A stretch of 64,000 nucleotides of DNA from Rubrivirga sp046845755 (GCF_046845755.1 NZ_CP177357.1:4103369-4167368), one strand, 5' to 3'; shown: positions 7,642 through 16,761, counted from the stretch's first letter. Notes: generated by a model not told the origin, from the sequence alone. Program-made: numbers and translations.

Positions 7642-9954
7642 TCAGCCCGCCCCGTCGCCCTCGGCGGGGCTGAGGTCGAACCCGATGCGCCGCGTGCCGC
7701 GCGGGTCCTCCTGCTTGAGCTGCTGGCGCATCCGCTCGTACTCGCGCTCGACCTCCGCCGTCACGCTCGGGCGCGTGTCGGCCAGGGCCTCGTCGAAGTT
7801 GGCGGCCGTCACGGTCTCCGTTTCCAGATCGGCGCGGAGCGCGACGAGACCGGCCTTCCGGACCAGGTTTTCGAGGTCGGCGCCGGAGTACCGCTCCGTC
7901 CGCTCCGCGAGCGCGTCGAGATCGACGTCGTCGCCGAGCGGCATCTCGGCTGTCTGGATCTCCAGGATGCGGCGGCGGCCCTCGGCGTCGGGCACGGGCA
8001 CGTAGACGATCTCGTCGAAGCGGCCCGGCCGCAAGAGCGCCGGGTCGAGCAGCGTCGGCCGGTTCGTCGCGCCGATCACGATCACGCCGTTGAGCTCCTC
8101 GAGCCCGTCCATCTCCGCGAGGAGCGTGTTGACCACGCGCTCGGTCACGTTCGAGTCGTTCGTGCCGCCGCCGCGCGAGGGTGCGAGCGCGTCGATCTCG
8201 TCGATGAAGATGACCGTCGGCGACACCTGGCGGGCGCGCTTGAACAGCTTCGAGACCTGCTTCTCGGACTCGCCGACCCACTTCGACAGGAGGTCGCTCG
8301 ACTTCGTCGCGATAAAGTTGGCCTCGGCCTCGCGCGCGACGGCCTTCGCCAGCAGCGTCTTGCCGTTCCCGGGCGGGCCGAAGAGCAGGAAGCCGCGCGC
8401 CTGCCGGATGCCGAGCCGGCGGAACGCCTCGGGGTGCTTCATGGGCAACTCGATGCCCTCCTGGAGCTGGCGCTTGGTCTCCTCCAGCCCGCCGATGTCG
8501 CCCCAGCCGACGGTCGGGACCTGGATCTGGATCTCGCGCAGCGCCGACGGCTGGACGCGCCGGATGGCGTCGTCGAAGTCGCCGCTGCGGACGACGAGCT
8601 CGTCCAGAATCTCGGCCGGGATCTCGTCCTCGTCGAGGTCGATGTTGGGCAGCAGACGGCGCAGCGCCGAGATGGCGGCCTCGCGCGCGAGCGCCCCCAG
8701 GTCGGCCCCGACGAACCCGTACGTCGTCCGCGCGAGCTCGACCAGGTCCACGTCCTCGGCGAGGGGCATGCCGCGCGTGTGGATGTCCAGGATCTGGCGG
8801 CGGCCGGCCGTGTCCGGCACGCCGATCACGATCTCGCGGTCGAACCGGCCCGGCCGGCGGAGCGCCTCGTCGATGGCGTCGGGCCGGTTCGTGGCCCCGA
8901 TCACGACCACGTTCCCGCGCCCTTCGAGCCCGTCGAGGAGCGTCAGGAGCTGGGCGACGACGCGGCGCTCGGCCTCGCCGGTCTCGTCGCGCGCCGGGGC
9001 GATCGAGTCGAGCTCGTCGATAAAGATGATGGCCGGCGCGTTGTCGGCGGCCTCCTCGAAGACGGCCCGCAAGCGCTCCTCGGACTCGCCATAGTACCGG
9101 CCCATGATCTCGGGCCCGTTGATCACGGAGAAGTGGGCGTTCGTCTCGTTCGCGACCGCCCGCGCGAGCAGCGTCTTGCCGGTCCCGGGCGGGCCGTAGA
9201 GGAGCACGCCCTTGGGCGGGTCGATGCCGAGCCGGGCGAACAGCTCGGGGTGCTTGAGCGGCAGCTCGATCATCTCGCGGACCTGGTCGACCGTGTCGCC
9301 GAGCCCGCCGATGTCGTCGTAGGTGATGCCGACCGGCCCCTCGCCCGAGCGCGGCTCCTGGTACTCGGGTAGCAGCTCGATCTCGGTCTGCTCCGTGACC
9401 TGGACGATCCCCTTCGGTGAGGTCTTCGTCACGATCAGCCGGATCTCCTGCAAGCCGAACGCGCGCTGCTGGCCGAACAGGCGCTGCGCGATCTCGGGCG
9501 GCAGCCCGGGTACGCCGTCTTGCGGCCCGGGCTGGCTGCGATACACGGACGTCGAGACGGTGTCGCCGGAGACGAGCGGCCGACCGAGCAACGTCCGCAA
9601 CAGCGCTTGGCCGCGCCCCTGGAGCCGCACGCCCGGCTGGGCCGGCGCCAGCGTCACCTTGGCGGCGGGCTGCACGCGCGCGGCCGACACCTCGACGTGG
9701 TCGCCCATCCCGACGCCCGCGTTCGCGCGGAGCAGGCCGTCGAGCCGGATGATGCCCAGGCCGGCGTCGGCGGAGTACGGGGGGAGCGCGATGGCGGCCG
9801 TCGTGCTGGTGCCGTCGAGCTGGACGACGCCGCCGGGCGCCAGCCCGAGCTCGGCGAGCGCTTCCTGGCTCAGCCGCGCCACGCCCTTGCCCACGTCGGG
9901 GTTCTGGGCGCCGGCGACCTGGAGGCGGACGGTGGAGGTGGAGACTTCGGCCAT
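7642..9954 (-). CDS. CDC48/VCP-type double AAA+ ATPase
   Basis: A 770-residue unfoldase or segregase of the CDC48/VCP/VAT class, best known from archaea and eukaryotes and sporadic in bacteria. The N domain (about 5-195) has the double-psi barrel signature (GKGVARLSQEALAELGL, GGVVQLDG, DHVEVSAARVQPA). Module D1 has Walker A GPPGTGKT at 254-261, Walker B IIFIDELDSIAP, sensor GATNRPD and arginine finger RRPGRFDRE. Module D2 has GPPGNGKT, VIFIDEIDALAP, GATNRP and RPGRFDEIV, all intact. The D2 pore segment KSSDLLSKWVGESEK is conserved. Both modules should hydrolyse ATP and thread protein substrates. No proteasome gene is nearby, so partners are unknown. The C-terminus is short and lacks the HbYX-type tail. 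The ATG at 9954 is preferred because upstream sequence is low-complexity. Confidence 0.93.
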   Translation of the reverse strand: MAEVSTSTVRLQVAGAQNPDVGKGVARLSQEALAELGLAPGGVVQLDGTSTTAAIALPPYSADAGLGIIRLDGLLRANAGVGMGDHVEVSAARVQPAAKVTLAPAQPGVRLQGRGQALLRTLLGRPLVSGDTVSTSVYRSQPGPQDGVPGLPPEIAQRLFGQQRAFGLQEIRLIVTKTSPKGIVQVTEQTEIELLPEYQEPRSGEGPVGITYDDIGGLGDTVDQVREMIELPLKHPELFARLGIDPPKGVLLYGPPGTGKTLLARAVANETNAHFSVINGPEIMGRYYGESEERLRAVFEEAADNAPAIIFIDELDSIAPARDETGEAERRVVAQLLTLLDGLEGRGNVVVIGATNRPDAIDEALRRPGRFDREIVIGVPDTAGRRQILDIHTRGMPLAEDVDLVELARTTYGFVGADLGALAREAAISALRRLLPNIDLDEDEIPAEILDELVVRSGDFDDAIRRVQPSALREIQIQVPTVGWGDIGGLEETKRQLQEGIELPMKHPEAFRRLGIRQARGFLLFGPPGNGKTLLAKAVAREAEANFIATKSSDLLSKWVGESEKQVSKLFKRARQVSPTVIFIDEIDALAPSRGGGTNDSNVTERVVNTLLAEMDGLEELNGVIVIGATNRPTLLDPALLRPGRFDEIVYVPVPDAEGRRRILEIQTAEMPLGDDVDLDALAERTERYSGADLENLVRKAGLVALRADLETETVTAANFDEALADTRPSVTAEVEREYERMRQQLKQEDPRGTRRIGFDLSPAEGDGAG

Positions 9955-10141
9955 GGCTGTCGTGGGGTGCGGCCCGTTCCACCCCGCCGCGCGCGCGGGG
10001 TTCGCGCCGGGCGCGGGACTCACACACGCTTCAGGCTCGGGCGGTGTCGCGCGTGCCGAGCCCCCCGCGCGCGTGCTGGAAAGCGAGCCATGCCGGCGCG
10101 CGCGGAGTATTCTCGCGCGCATCGGACCCTACAAGAACACG

Positions 10142-11065
10142 ATGACTCGTGCGCCCGTCTGTCCCGGACGCCTGCTCCGCCTGGGCACCCTCTTGCTTGC
10201 CGTCGGCGGGGCCCTCGCGCCCTCCGCCCAGGTCCTCCTCCGCGTCGAGGCCTCGGTCGGCGGCGTCGTGGCTCGCGTCAACGGGCTCTCGATCGGGGCC
10301 GTCCCGACGGAGGTCTTGTTGGAGCCGGGGCGGTACGTCATCGAGGGCACGCGGCCGCAGTTCGAGCCGGCCCGCGTGACGGTCGACGGCGCGCACGGCG
10401 ACACCCTCGCGGTCCGCCTCGAGATGGTCCGCTTGCGCGGCGAGGTCGTCGTGGACGGCGTGCCGGACGGCGCCGAGGTGCTGGTCGACGGCGAGCCGAT
10501 CGGGGGCTCGGCCGCGAGCGCGCCGGTCGGCGCCGTGACGGTCCGCGTCCGGGTGCCCGGGGCGCACGACGCCGAGGCCCGCGGCGTCGTCGTGGCCGGC
10601 GGCACGACAGTGCTGACGTACACGCAAGCGGGGCGCGACGCGGGCGCGACGCGGATCGGGCTCGCGATCCCCGGCATCGTCCAGATCCGCGACGGCCGGA
10701 CGGTCCCCGGGCTCCTCTACGCGGGCGGCGTCGTGGGGGCGCTGGTGCTAACCGCCGCCGTCGACCAGCGGGTGCGCCGGATCGACACCGACCTCGACCG
10801 GGCCGTCGCCATCTACGCCGTCGCCACGGGCGAGGGCGCCATCGCGGCCGCGCGGCGCCAGGCGCTCGCGCTCTACGACGAGGCGGAGGGCGCCCGCTCG
10901 GCCCGGACCGCCGCCTTCCTCGTGGCCCTGGGCGTCCACCTCGTGTCCGCCGCCGACGCCTACGTCATCCACTCCCGACGGCCCACGCTGGAGGTCGGCC
11001 GCCGGACCGCCGGCTGGCGCGTCTCGCCTGAGGGCGCCGGGCTCGTCGCCCGCCTCACCTTGTAG
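10142..11065 (+). CDS. PEGA-domain secreted protein
   Basis: Predicted exported protein of 307 residues. A signal peptide covers residues 1-30 (LGTLLLAVGGALAPSAQ). Two PEGA-like beta modules follow: LLRVEASVGGVVARVNGLSIGAVPTEVLLEPGRYVIEGT (a PEGA-like turn at PTEVLLEPG) and VVDGVPDGAEVLVDGEPIG. After residue 170 there is a hydrophobic helical part with GLLYAGGVVGALVLTAAVD, then an amphipathic helix and a C-terminal hydrophobic helix ending in short strands, reminiscent of DUF5683 proteins of this phylum. PEGA modules are extracellular surface-protein domains of unknown binding role. The next gene starts 5 bp downstream, so they are likely one operon. Function unknown; the domain call is by pattern. 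Confidence 0.65.
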   Translation: MTRAPVCPGRLLRLGTLLLAVGGALAPSAQVLLRVEASVGGVVARVNGLSIGAVPTEVLLEPGRYVIEGTRPQFEPARVTVDGAHGDTLAVRLEMVRLRGEVVVDGVPDGAEVLVDGEPIGGSAASAPVGAVTVRVRVPGAHDAEARGVVVAGGTTVLTYTQAGRDAGATRIGLAIPGIVQIRDGRTVPGLLYAGGVVGALVLTAAVDQRVRRIDTDLDRAVAIYAVATGEGAIAAARRQALALYDEAEGARSARTAAFLVALGVHLVSAADAYVIHSRRPTLEVGRRTAGWRVSPEGAGLVARLTL

Positions 11066-11069
11066 CCCG

Positions 11070-12395
11070 ATGCCCGTTCCGCTCCGTGTCGCCGCGCTGG
11101 CGCTCCTGGCCCTGGCCGCGTGCGACTCCGCCGACCTCCCCGTCTTCAACAACCCGAGCGACCCCCAGCTCCCCGGCGAGCGCCTCGTCGACCCGCCCGC
11201 GTCGATCCAGATCGAGCCTGCGACCCCGACCTCGCTCGTCCTCCGCTGGACCGATCCGGGCGACGGCGAGGGGTTCGTGGTGTTCGAGGTGATTCGCTCG
11301 TGCGACCCGTTCGCCGGGCCGTGCGGGCAGGTGCGGCTCGGGGAGGTCGGGCCCGCGACGACCTCGTTCGAGGTCACCGGCCTCACCGGGACGGCCGACC
11401 GCCGGTTTGCCGTCGCCACGCGCGGCGAGCTGGGCGGGCGGAGCGCGATCGGCGTGAGCCCCGTCGCGTCGTACTCCGGCGGCGCCGTGGTCGCGGGGGG
11501 CGCCGGCGACCGGGGCGTGATCTCCGCCGACGGGTCGGTCGCCTACGGGACGACGGATGAAGGGGGCGAGGTCATCGTCCACGACCTCGCCAGCGGGGCC
11601 CGATCGACGATCGGGGGGTACGGCGAGGTCGTCGGGCCCATCGGCGCCGACCGGGCGCTCGTGCTCCCGGCGGCGGCGTTCGCCGAGACGGGCACCTTCG
11701 CGCGCCCGTACGCCGTCGTGCACCGCTCGACCGTGGTGGCGACCGGGACGCTGGCGGCGCCGCCCGGCGAGCCCGAGAGCGTGGTTGTGTCGGCCGACGG
11801 GCGGCGGGCGGCCGGGACCTTCGCCGCCGACGGCGGGATCGAGCTTGCGCTGTGGGACCTCGACAGCGGCGGCACGCTGCGCGGCGCTTCGACGGGGCGC
11901 CGACTGCGGCCCCAGGACGTGCTGCTCGGCGTCGTCGGCGACCTCGTCCTCGTCAACCGGATCCTCGACAGCCGGATCGAGGCGGTCGATCTCACCACCG
12001 ACGCGACGGCGTGGACGGTCGACGGCGTCGCGGGCCGGGCCGAGGTCGACGGGGCCACGGCGACCGTGCTCGCGTTCCGCTCTCCCCGCACGCTCGTCCC
12101 CATCGACGCGGTCTCCGGGGCGGTCGGCGCCGTCATCCCCGCGAACCCGAACGGGGTCGGGCGGCCCGCCGGGATCGGCCCCGGCCACGTGGTCACGATC
12201 GTGTCCGGCGCCAGCCCCGACCTCTTCGTGACCTCGCGTGCGACGGGCGAGGTGGTGCGGGTGATCGAGGGCGCGCGGTCCGGCTTCGTCGGCGCCCGCG
12301 TGACGGCCGACGCGGTCGTCGTGTTCGCGAACGTCGACGGCGGCACGGTCACGCGCGTCCCGTTCGATGGCCGCTGGGGCGCCGTCGCCGAGTAG
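11070..12395 (+). CDS. Lipoprotein with fibronectin type III domain and beta-propeller
   Basis: Predicted lipoprotein of 441 residues. The leader ends in LALAAC, so Cys19 is the lipidation site. Residues about 45-130 form an FnIII-like domain (PTSLVLRWTDPGDGEGFVVFEVIRS; TSFEVTGLTGTADRRFAVAT). The remainder consists of repeated blades of about 40 residues with the form GVISADGSVAYGTTD, VVVSADGRRAAGTFA and VVGDLVLVNRILDSRIEAVDL, i.e. a YVTN/PQQ-like propeller. A CDPFAGPC pair may form a disulphide. It follows the PEGA gene by 4 bp. The next gene encodes a full-length paralogue. Cell-surface binding protein of unknown ligand. Confidence 0.7.
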   Translation: MPVPLRVAALALLALAACDSADLPVFNNPSDPQLPGERLVDPPASIQIEPATPTSLVLRWTDPGDGEGFVVFEVIRSCDPFAGPCGQVRLGEVGPATTSFEVTGLTGTADRRFAVATRGELGGRSAIGVSPVASYSGGAVVAGGAGDRGVISADGSVAYGTTDEGGEVIVHDLASGARSTIGGYGEVVGPIGADRALVLPAAAFAETGTFARPYAVVHRSTVVATGTLAAPPGEPESVVVSADGRRAAGTFAADGGIELALWDLDSGGTLRGASTGRRLRPQDVLLGVVGDLVLVNRILDSRIEAVDLTTDATAWTVDGVAGRAEVDGATATVLAFRSPRTLVPIDAVSGAVGAVIPANPNGVGRPAGIGPGHVVTIVSGASPDLFVTSRATGEVVRVIEGARSGFVGARVTADAVVVFANVDGGTVTRVPFDGRWGAVAE

Positions 12396-12457
12396 TCCCG
12401 ACGTACCGAGGGCGGGGAGAAACGAGGGCCCTGGCATCGTGTCGCCGGGTGCACCTC

Positions 12458-12467
12458 TATGTTTCGG
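12458..12467 (+). promoter_or_regulatory. Putative -10/-7 box (TATGTTTCGG)
   Basis: TATGTTTCGG lies 25 bp before the ATG at 12493 and matches TAnnTTTC/G. It suggests that the second propeller lipoprotein has its own promoter, apart from its paralogue. Confidence 0.4.
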
Positions 12468-12492
12468 TGTGATTCCGACCGGATCCGCGAGC

Positions 12493-13842
12493 ATGCGTGC
12501 CCTCGTGCTCGGCCTCCTGCTCATCGGCTGCGACGCGGCGGTCGAGCCGGCGCCGGCCCTCGGGGCCCCCACGTCGTTGGGCGTCGCCAGCGCCACGCCC
12601 ACGACCGTCACGCTCCGCTGGCGCGCCCCGGAGGCGCCCGTCGACGGGTTCGAGATCCGGACCGGCTGCACCGCCGCGTGCCCGGCCCTCTACCCCGAGG
12701 TGCTGGCGACCGTCGGGCTTGGCTACCTGTCGTACCGAGTGGAGGGGCTGGTGGATGTCGAGCCGCGCCAGTTCCAGGTGGTGGCCGTCCGCGACGGGGC
12801 GCGGGAGGGGAGCGAGGCCGTCCGCGTGGAGTACCCCGCCGACGCGCGGCGCTCGGGCCGCCCGCTCCCGGGGCCGGGGCCGGCGTACCTCGCCCACGAC
12901 GGGGACTATGCGTACCAACCATCCCCACCCGACACCACGGTCTGGAAGGTGGACGTCCGCACCGGGGCCGTGGTCCGTCGCTACGACGGGTACGACACCG
13001 TGCTCGCGACCATCGCGCGGTACGGGGCGATTGGGGACGAGGGGGTCTTCGTCTACGCATCCGGGGCGCCGCCCGGGGAAGTCGGGTACGCCGCGTACTT
13101 CCTGGAACGCGTCATTCAGCCTGCGGGGTATCGAATGCCCGACGGCCCCGTCCTCATCGATACGCCCGGCGCCGCTGGACTCGTCGCCGCGCCGGCGCAG
13201 CCGTCGGTGCTGATGGCCTCGTCGGAGGTTGCGGGAGGGCGGCACCTCACAGCCTGGATCCGCCAAGGGGTGGCCACCGGCCCCGACCCGGTGGTCGTCT
13301 CCGGCTTCGAGTCGATGCTGCCCATCGGGGTCACGTCGGCGACCGGGAGGGCCTTCCTCCTCGATCCCCTCACCGGCCGGCTCCACGGGGTCACGCTCAA
13401 CGGCGGAGACGCCCCTCCCCAGACGGCCTGGACGGTGGAGACCGGCTGGCGCGAGGGCTCGGGCGCGGTGCCACAGTTCTACCAGCGCCGCATCGACCTG
13501 GCGTTCACCGCCGGCGGACAGCACCGCGTCGTCGACGGCCTCGACGGGTCCGGCATCCTCGCGGTCGCGGCGGGCCCGCGCGAGCAGGTCGTCGCCTTCT
13601 CGAACGGGTGGGTGGTGGTCTCCGACGGGACCACGCTCGCGTTTGTCGATGGGGAGACCGGGGCGCCGTTGCGCCGCATCCCTGAGCAACCCGACGACCT
13701 CGACGGACGGCTCGCGAACGAGGGGCGCCACGTGATCGCCGTGTCGGGCGCCACCGCGACCGTGATCGTCTCGGAGAACGGCGTCCGCTCCGTGCGCCGG
13801 TGGGTGCTCGACGCGACGTGGCGCGAGGCCCCGGCCCAGTAG
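12493..13842 (+). CDS. Lipoprotein with fibronectin type III domain and propeller (paralogue of preceding gene)
   Basis: Predicted lipoprotein of 449 residues. The very short leader MRALVLGLLLIGC gives a lipidated Cys13. An FnIII-like domain spans about 30-115 (TPTTVTLRWRAPEAPVDGFEI, RVEGLVDVEPRQFQVVAV) with a CTAACP pair where the upstream paralogue has CDPFAGPC. The rest is a divergent beta-propeller with blades such as KVDVRTGAVVRRYDGYDTV and VVSDGTTLAFVDGETGAPL. The architecture matches the preceding gene, so the pair arose by tandem duplication (inference). The start is chosen at the leader; an in-frame ATG at 12367 would read through the end of the upstream gene. No ligand can be named. 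Confidence 0.7.
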   Translation: MRALVLGLLLIGCDAAVEPAPALGAPTSLGVASATPTTVTLRWRAPEAPVDGFEIRTGCTAACPALYPEVLATVGLGYLSYRVEGLVDVEPRQFQVVAVRDGAREGSEAVRVEYPADARRSGRPLPGPGPAYLAHDGDYAYQPSPPDTTVWKVDVRTGAVVRRYDGYDTVLATIARYGAIGDEGVFVYASGAPPGEVGYAAYFLERVIQPAGYRMPDGPVLIDTPGAAGLVAAPAQPSVLMASSEVAGGRHLTAWIRQGVATGPDPVVVSGFESMLPIGVTSATGRAFLLDPLTGRLHGVTLNGGDAPPQTAWTVETGWREGSGAVPQFYQRRIDLAFTAGGQHRVVDGLDGSGILAVAAGPREQVVAFSNGWVVVSDGTTLAFVDGETGAPLRRIPEQPDDLDGRLANEGRHVIAVSGATATVIVSENGVRSVRRWVLDATWREAPAQ

Positions 13843-13896
13843 CCCCAAGCCGAGGCGGCCCCGGCCCACCTCCGATCCGCCGGCGCCCGCGGCGCG

Positions 13897-14526
13897 CTAG
13901 CCCAGCGGTGCGCCGGCCGCGTCGAGCCACCGGTGGAGAAGCGCGAGGTGGCGGTCCGTGCGGGCCTCCACGTCGCCAAGCACGGTGTCGCCGAGGGCCG
14001 CATCGATGTCGTCGAACGGGGGCGGGGGGCCGGGGTCGGGGCCGTCGATGGCGAGGGCCGCCGCGACGCGCCGGGCGACGGCCGCGTAGTCGGCGGCGCG
14101 GCGCTCGTAGGGGGCCGTCCCCTGGTGGTCGAGGTACGCCGCGACCGTCCCCACGCCGCCGTACTGCCCGGCCGACTCGGGCAGGGGCGCCAACTCGACG
14201 AACACCTCGGCGTCCTCGACGGTGCCGACCCAGCCGAGCGGGTAGAGCCGGCACGCCAGCGGCCGCCCGGCGTGGACCGTGCACCGGCCCTCGGCGAGGT
14301 AAACGCAGGCCCCGTCGTCGCGCTGGCGGAGCGTGCCCGACGCCGGGTCCACGTCGCGCGCGAGCACGGCCGTCGTGGTCGTTCCGAGCACCGCCGCGAG
14401 CCGGGCAGCCTCGTACGGGCCGACCCGGATGCCCTTGTGGTGGCAGCACCGGGCACACCCGTGGCAGGTGTAGGCGAAGGCGTCGGACCGGCCGCGCGCG
14501 ACTGACCGGAGGGTCGGGCCGGTCAT
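13897..14526 (-). CDS. YkgJ-family cysteine-cluster (Zn/Fe-chelating) protein
   Basis: Cytoplasmic protein of 209 residues with the YkgJ/UPF0153 cysteine cluster. CHGCARCCHHKGI near residue 21 and GACVYLAEGRCTVHAGRPLACRLYP near residue 95 supply seven or eight Cys plus His, and the YP ending of the second cluster is the family hallmark. These proteins are thought to bind zinc or an Fe-S cluster; the biochemical role is unknown. The C-terminal half is a helical extension. It overlaps nothing, and the next minus-strand gene upstream ends 6 bp away, so the two probably form an operon. Confident on family, not on function. Confidence 0.85.
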   Translation of the reverse strand: MTGPTLRSVARGRSDAFAYTCHGCARCCHHKGIRVGPYEAARLAAVLGTTTTAVLARDVDPASGTLRQRDDGACVYLAEGRCTVHAGRPLACRLYPLGWVGTVEDAEVFVELAPLPESAGQYGGVGTVAAYLDHQGTAPYERRAADYAAVARRVAAALAIDGPDPGPPPPFDDIDAALGDTVLGDVEARTDRHLALLHRWLDAAGAPLG

Positions 14527-14531
14527 CTGCG

Positions 14532-14816
14532 CTAGACCTTGAGCTGGGCTGTCCCGAGCGTTCGCGTGGTCGAGCCCTGGACCCGCTCGAACTTGAAGAC
14601 GGCCGCGGGTTCGGCGTCGCGGAGTCGCGCGGCGACGCTCTCGGAGATCGGGACGGTGTGGAACGGCTCGGGCTCGTCACGGCTGTAGAACGCGAGCTGG
14701 AAGCCGTCGGCCTCGGTGGCGAGCACGGCGACGGGCGTGCCGAGGCCGAGCGCGAGCGCGCCGGCGGCCCGCTTGAGGCTGTCGCGGCGGGAGATCGGGG
14801 ATCCGGGACGGGGCAT
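14532..14816 (-). CDS. Small Tat-signal-like exported protein of unknown function
   Basis: A 94-residue protein. The N-terminus SRRDSLKRAAGALALGLG has the twin arginine, a following Lys and an Ala/Leu-rich core, a weak match to a Tat export signal (the usual Phe/Leu after SRRx is replaced by Ser). The mature part of about 60 residues (FQLAFYSRDEPEPFHTV; FKFERVQGSTTRTLGTA) predicts a few beta strands. I recognise no family. It lies 6 bp upstream of the YkgJ-family gene on the same strand and may be co-transcribed. A short real gene is likely, given codon use like its neighbours and tight spacing. Confidence 0.5.
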   Translation of the reverse strand: MPRPGSPISRRDSLKRAAGALALGLGTPVAVLATEADGFQLAFYSRDEPEPFHTVPISESVAARLRDAEPAAVFKFERVQGSTTRTLGTAQLKV

Positions 14817-14884
14817 GGCAGGAACGGAGGGGGCGGTCTCTCATGCGTCGTCCGCCGACACCGGAGGTCACGGCCGGCCGTGAG

Positions 14885-14892
14885 TACCATCG
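14885..14892 (+). promoter_or_regulatory. Putative -10/-7 box (TACCATCG)
   Basis: TACCATCG lies 22 bp before the NhaC-family ATG, in the 98-bp gap between divergent genes. It matches the window's TA(C/T)CnTCG box. Confidence 0.35.
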
Positions 14893-14914
14893 GGGCTCCC
14901 CACACGCCTGCCCG

Positions 14915-16327
14915 ATGGACCCGACCTGGACCAGCCTCCTCCCGCCGATCCTGGCCATCGGCTTGGCCATCGGCACGCGCCAGGTGTACCTCTCGCTCGG
15001 CGCTGGCGTCTGGCTCGGGTTCACGATCCTGGCCGGGGGCAACCCGCTGGCGGGCCTCGGGGGTGCCATCGACGGGGCCGTCGGCGTGTTCTCCGACGCC
15101 GGCAACACGCGCGTGCTGCTGTTCACGCTCGTCATCGGCGCGCTGATCGCGACGGTCGAGGCGGGCGGCGGGGTCAAGGGGTTCGTCGAGACGTTGGAAA
15201 AGCGCGGCTGGGCGTCGACGCCGAGGGGCGCGCGGCTGCTGGCGTTCCTCGTTGGCGTGGTCATCTTTATCGAGTCCAACATCACCGTGCTCGTGGCCGG
15301 CGCCGTGTCGCGCCCGCTGTTCGACCGCCAGAAGCGCAGCCGCGAGATGCTGGCGTACCTCATCGACTCGACGAGCGCGGCGGTCTGCGTGCTCATCCCG
15401 CTCAACGCCTGGGGCGCGTACGTGCTGAGCTTGTTGGGCGAGCAGGGCGTCGAGGACCCGCTCCGGCTGTTCGTGTCGTCGATCCCGTACAACGCGTACG
15501 CGCTTGCGGCCGTCGCCCTCGCGGGCTTTGTGGCCGTCACCGGCTGGCGGTTCGGGCCGATGAAGAAGGCCGAGGAGCGGGCCGAGCGCGGCGAGCGGTT
15601 CGCGCCGGGCGCCGCGCCCGACGTCGACGAGACGGCGCTCGTGCCGGAGCCGATCGGCACCATCCCGGCGCGCGTGCTCAACATGCTGCTCCCGCTCGGC
15701 ACGATGGTCGTGATGATGCCCGTCGCCCTGTGGATCACCGGCGACGGCGACCTGCTCGACGGCTCGGGCTCGACGAGCGTGCTGTGGGCGGTGCTCAGCG
15801 GCTTGCTTGTGGCCTGGGTGCTGATGCTGGCGCAGCGCGGGATGACCGTCGAGCAACTCACGACGACCGGGCTCAAGGGCGCCGGTGGGATGCTGGGCAT
15901 GGCGTTCGTGCTGCTGTTGGCACTCGCGCTCGGCGCCGTCACGCGCGAGCTCGGCGCGGGCGTCTACGTGGCGTCCGGCGTGGCCGAGGCGGGCGTCGGG
16001 CCGATCCTACTCTTGCCCCTCGTCTTCCTGACCGGCGCCTTCGTCGCGTTCTCGACCGGGACCTCGTGGGGCACGTTCGCCATCATGATCCCGATCGCCG
16101 TGCCGGCCGCGGCGGCGCTCGGCCTCCCCCTCGCGCCGTTTCTGGCCGCCTCGCTCGCGGGCGGCATCTTCGGCGACCACGCCTCGCCGATCTCGGACAC
16201 GACGATCGTCTCGTCGCTGGCGGCGGCGACCGACCACATCTCGCACGTCCGCACCCAGCTGCCGTACGCCCTCCTTGCGGGCGGCGTCGCGATTGTCGCG
16301 TTCGCCCTTATCGGCGCGACGATCTAG
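14915..16327 (+). CDS. NhaC-family Na+/H+ antiporter
   Basis: Integral inner-membrane antiporter of 470 residues with about 11-12 hydrophobic helices. Family features: the repeated hairpin/half-helix motifs GVVIFIESNITVLVAGAVSRP, the intramembrane Ser-Thr-Ala run IDSTSAAVCVLIPLNAWGAY, and the C-terminal AFSTGTSWGTFAIMIPIA followed by GDHASPISDTTIVSSLAAATDHI, the signature segment of the NhaC/Na+-antiporter group. Acidic residues in that last motif probably carry the ion. It likely exports Na+ (or exchanges organic solutes) against protons, which fits a marine lifestyle (inference). The stop overlaps convergently by 4 bp with the stop of a small membrane-protein gene on the other strand. The start codon at 14915 follows a promoter-like box. 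Confidence 0.87.
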   Translation: MDPTWTSLLPPILAIGLAIGTRQVYLSLGAGVWLGFTILAGGNPLAGLGGAIDGAVGVFSDAGNTRVLLFTLVIGALIATVEAGGGVKGFVETLEKRGWASTPRGARLLAFLVGVVIFIESNITVLVAGAVSRPLFDRQKRSREMLAYLIDSTSAAVCVLIPLNAWGAYVLSLLGEQGVEDPLRLFVSSIPYNAYALAAVALAGFVAVTGWRFGPMKKAEERAERGERFAPGAAPDVDETALVPEPIGTIPARVLNMLLPLGTMVVMMPVALWITGDGDLLDGSGSTSVLWAVLSGLLVAWVLMLAQRGMTVEQLTTTGLKGAGGMLGMAFVLLLALALGAVTRELGAGVYVASGVAEAGVGPILLLPLVFLTGAFVAFSTGTSWGTFAIMIPIAVPAAAALGLPLAPFLAASLAGGIFGDHASPISDTTIVSSLAAATDHISHVRTQLPYALLAGGVAIVAFALIGATI

Positions 16328-16761
16328 GCCCCGGCCGCCGGGGCTGCGGGCGACCGCGCGCGGCGGACGAGCCGAACGGTGCCGCCGATGAACACGGCGA
16401 GGCACAGCACGGCGCCGAGCCCGAACAGCCCGCGCGCCAGCAGCACGTCGAGCGCACGCGGGAGCACCCCCGCACCGCCCGAGAACTGCTCGGCGCTGCC
16501 GAACAGCGCCACCCACCCGCCGATCACGCCGAACGCCAGCCAGATGACCCCGACGGCGGCCGACTGCACGGCCGGCCACCGATGCGCGAGCGCCGCCAGC
16601 CCGCCCATCCCAAACACGGCGCCGCACAGCGCCAGCACCCAGCCCGGCGCGTGGACCGAGGCCGGGTCGACGGGGACGACGCCCGCGCCGAGGGCGACGA
16701 GCGCGAGCCCGGCGGCGACGAACAGGCCGCCGAAGAGGAGGTCGGGGCGGGTGGGGACCAT
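16324..16761 (-). CDS. Small four-helix membrane protein, unknown
   Basis: A 145-residue protein with four predicted transmembrane helices: DLLFGGLFVAAGLALVALGAGVV, APGWVLALCGAVFGMGGLAAL, AVQSAAVGVIWLAFGVIGGWVALF and LARGLFGLGAVLCLAVFIGG. It ends in a short basic, Ala/Pro-rich tail. No catalytic motif is visible and I recognise no named family. Its stop codon overlaps the antiporter stop head-to-head, so the two messages share 3' sequence. The gap to the divergent gluconolactonase gene is 82 bp. Confidence 0.6.
   Translation of the reverse strand: MVPTRPDLLFGGLFVAAGLALVALGAGVVPVDPASVHAPGWVLALCGAVFGMGGLAALAHRWPAVQSAAVGVIWLAFGVIGGWVALFGSAEQFSGGAGVLPRALDVLLARGLFGLGAVLCLAVFIGGTVRLVRRARSPAAPAAGA

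Noticed and set aside
5921..8005. Open frame of 694 codons on the plus strand spanning the TonB receptor, the His-rich gene and part of the ATPase gene
   Set aside because: It crosses three well-supported genes on the other strand and has only low-complexity composition.
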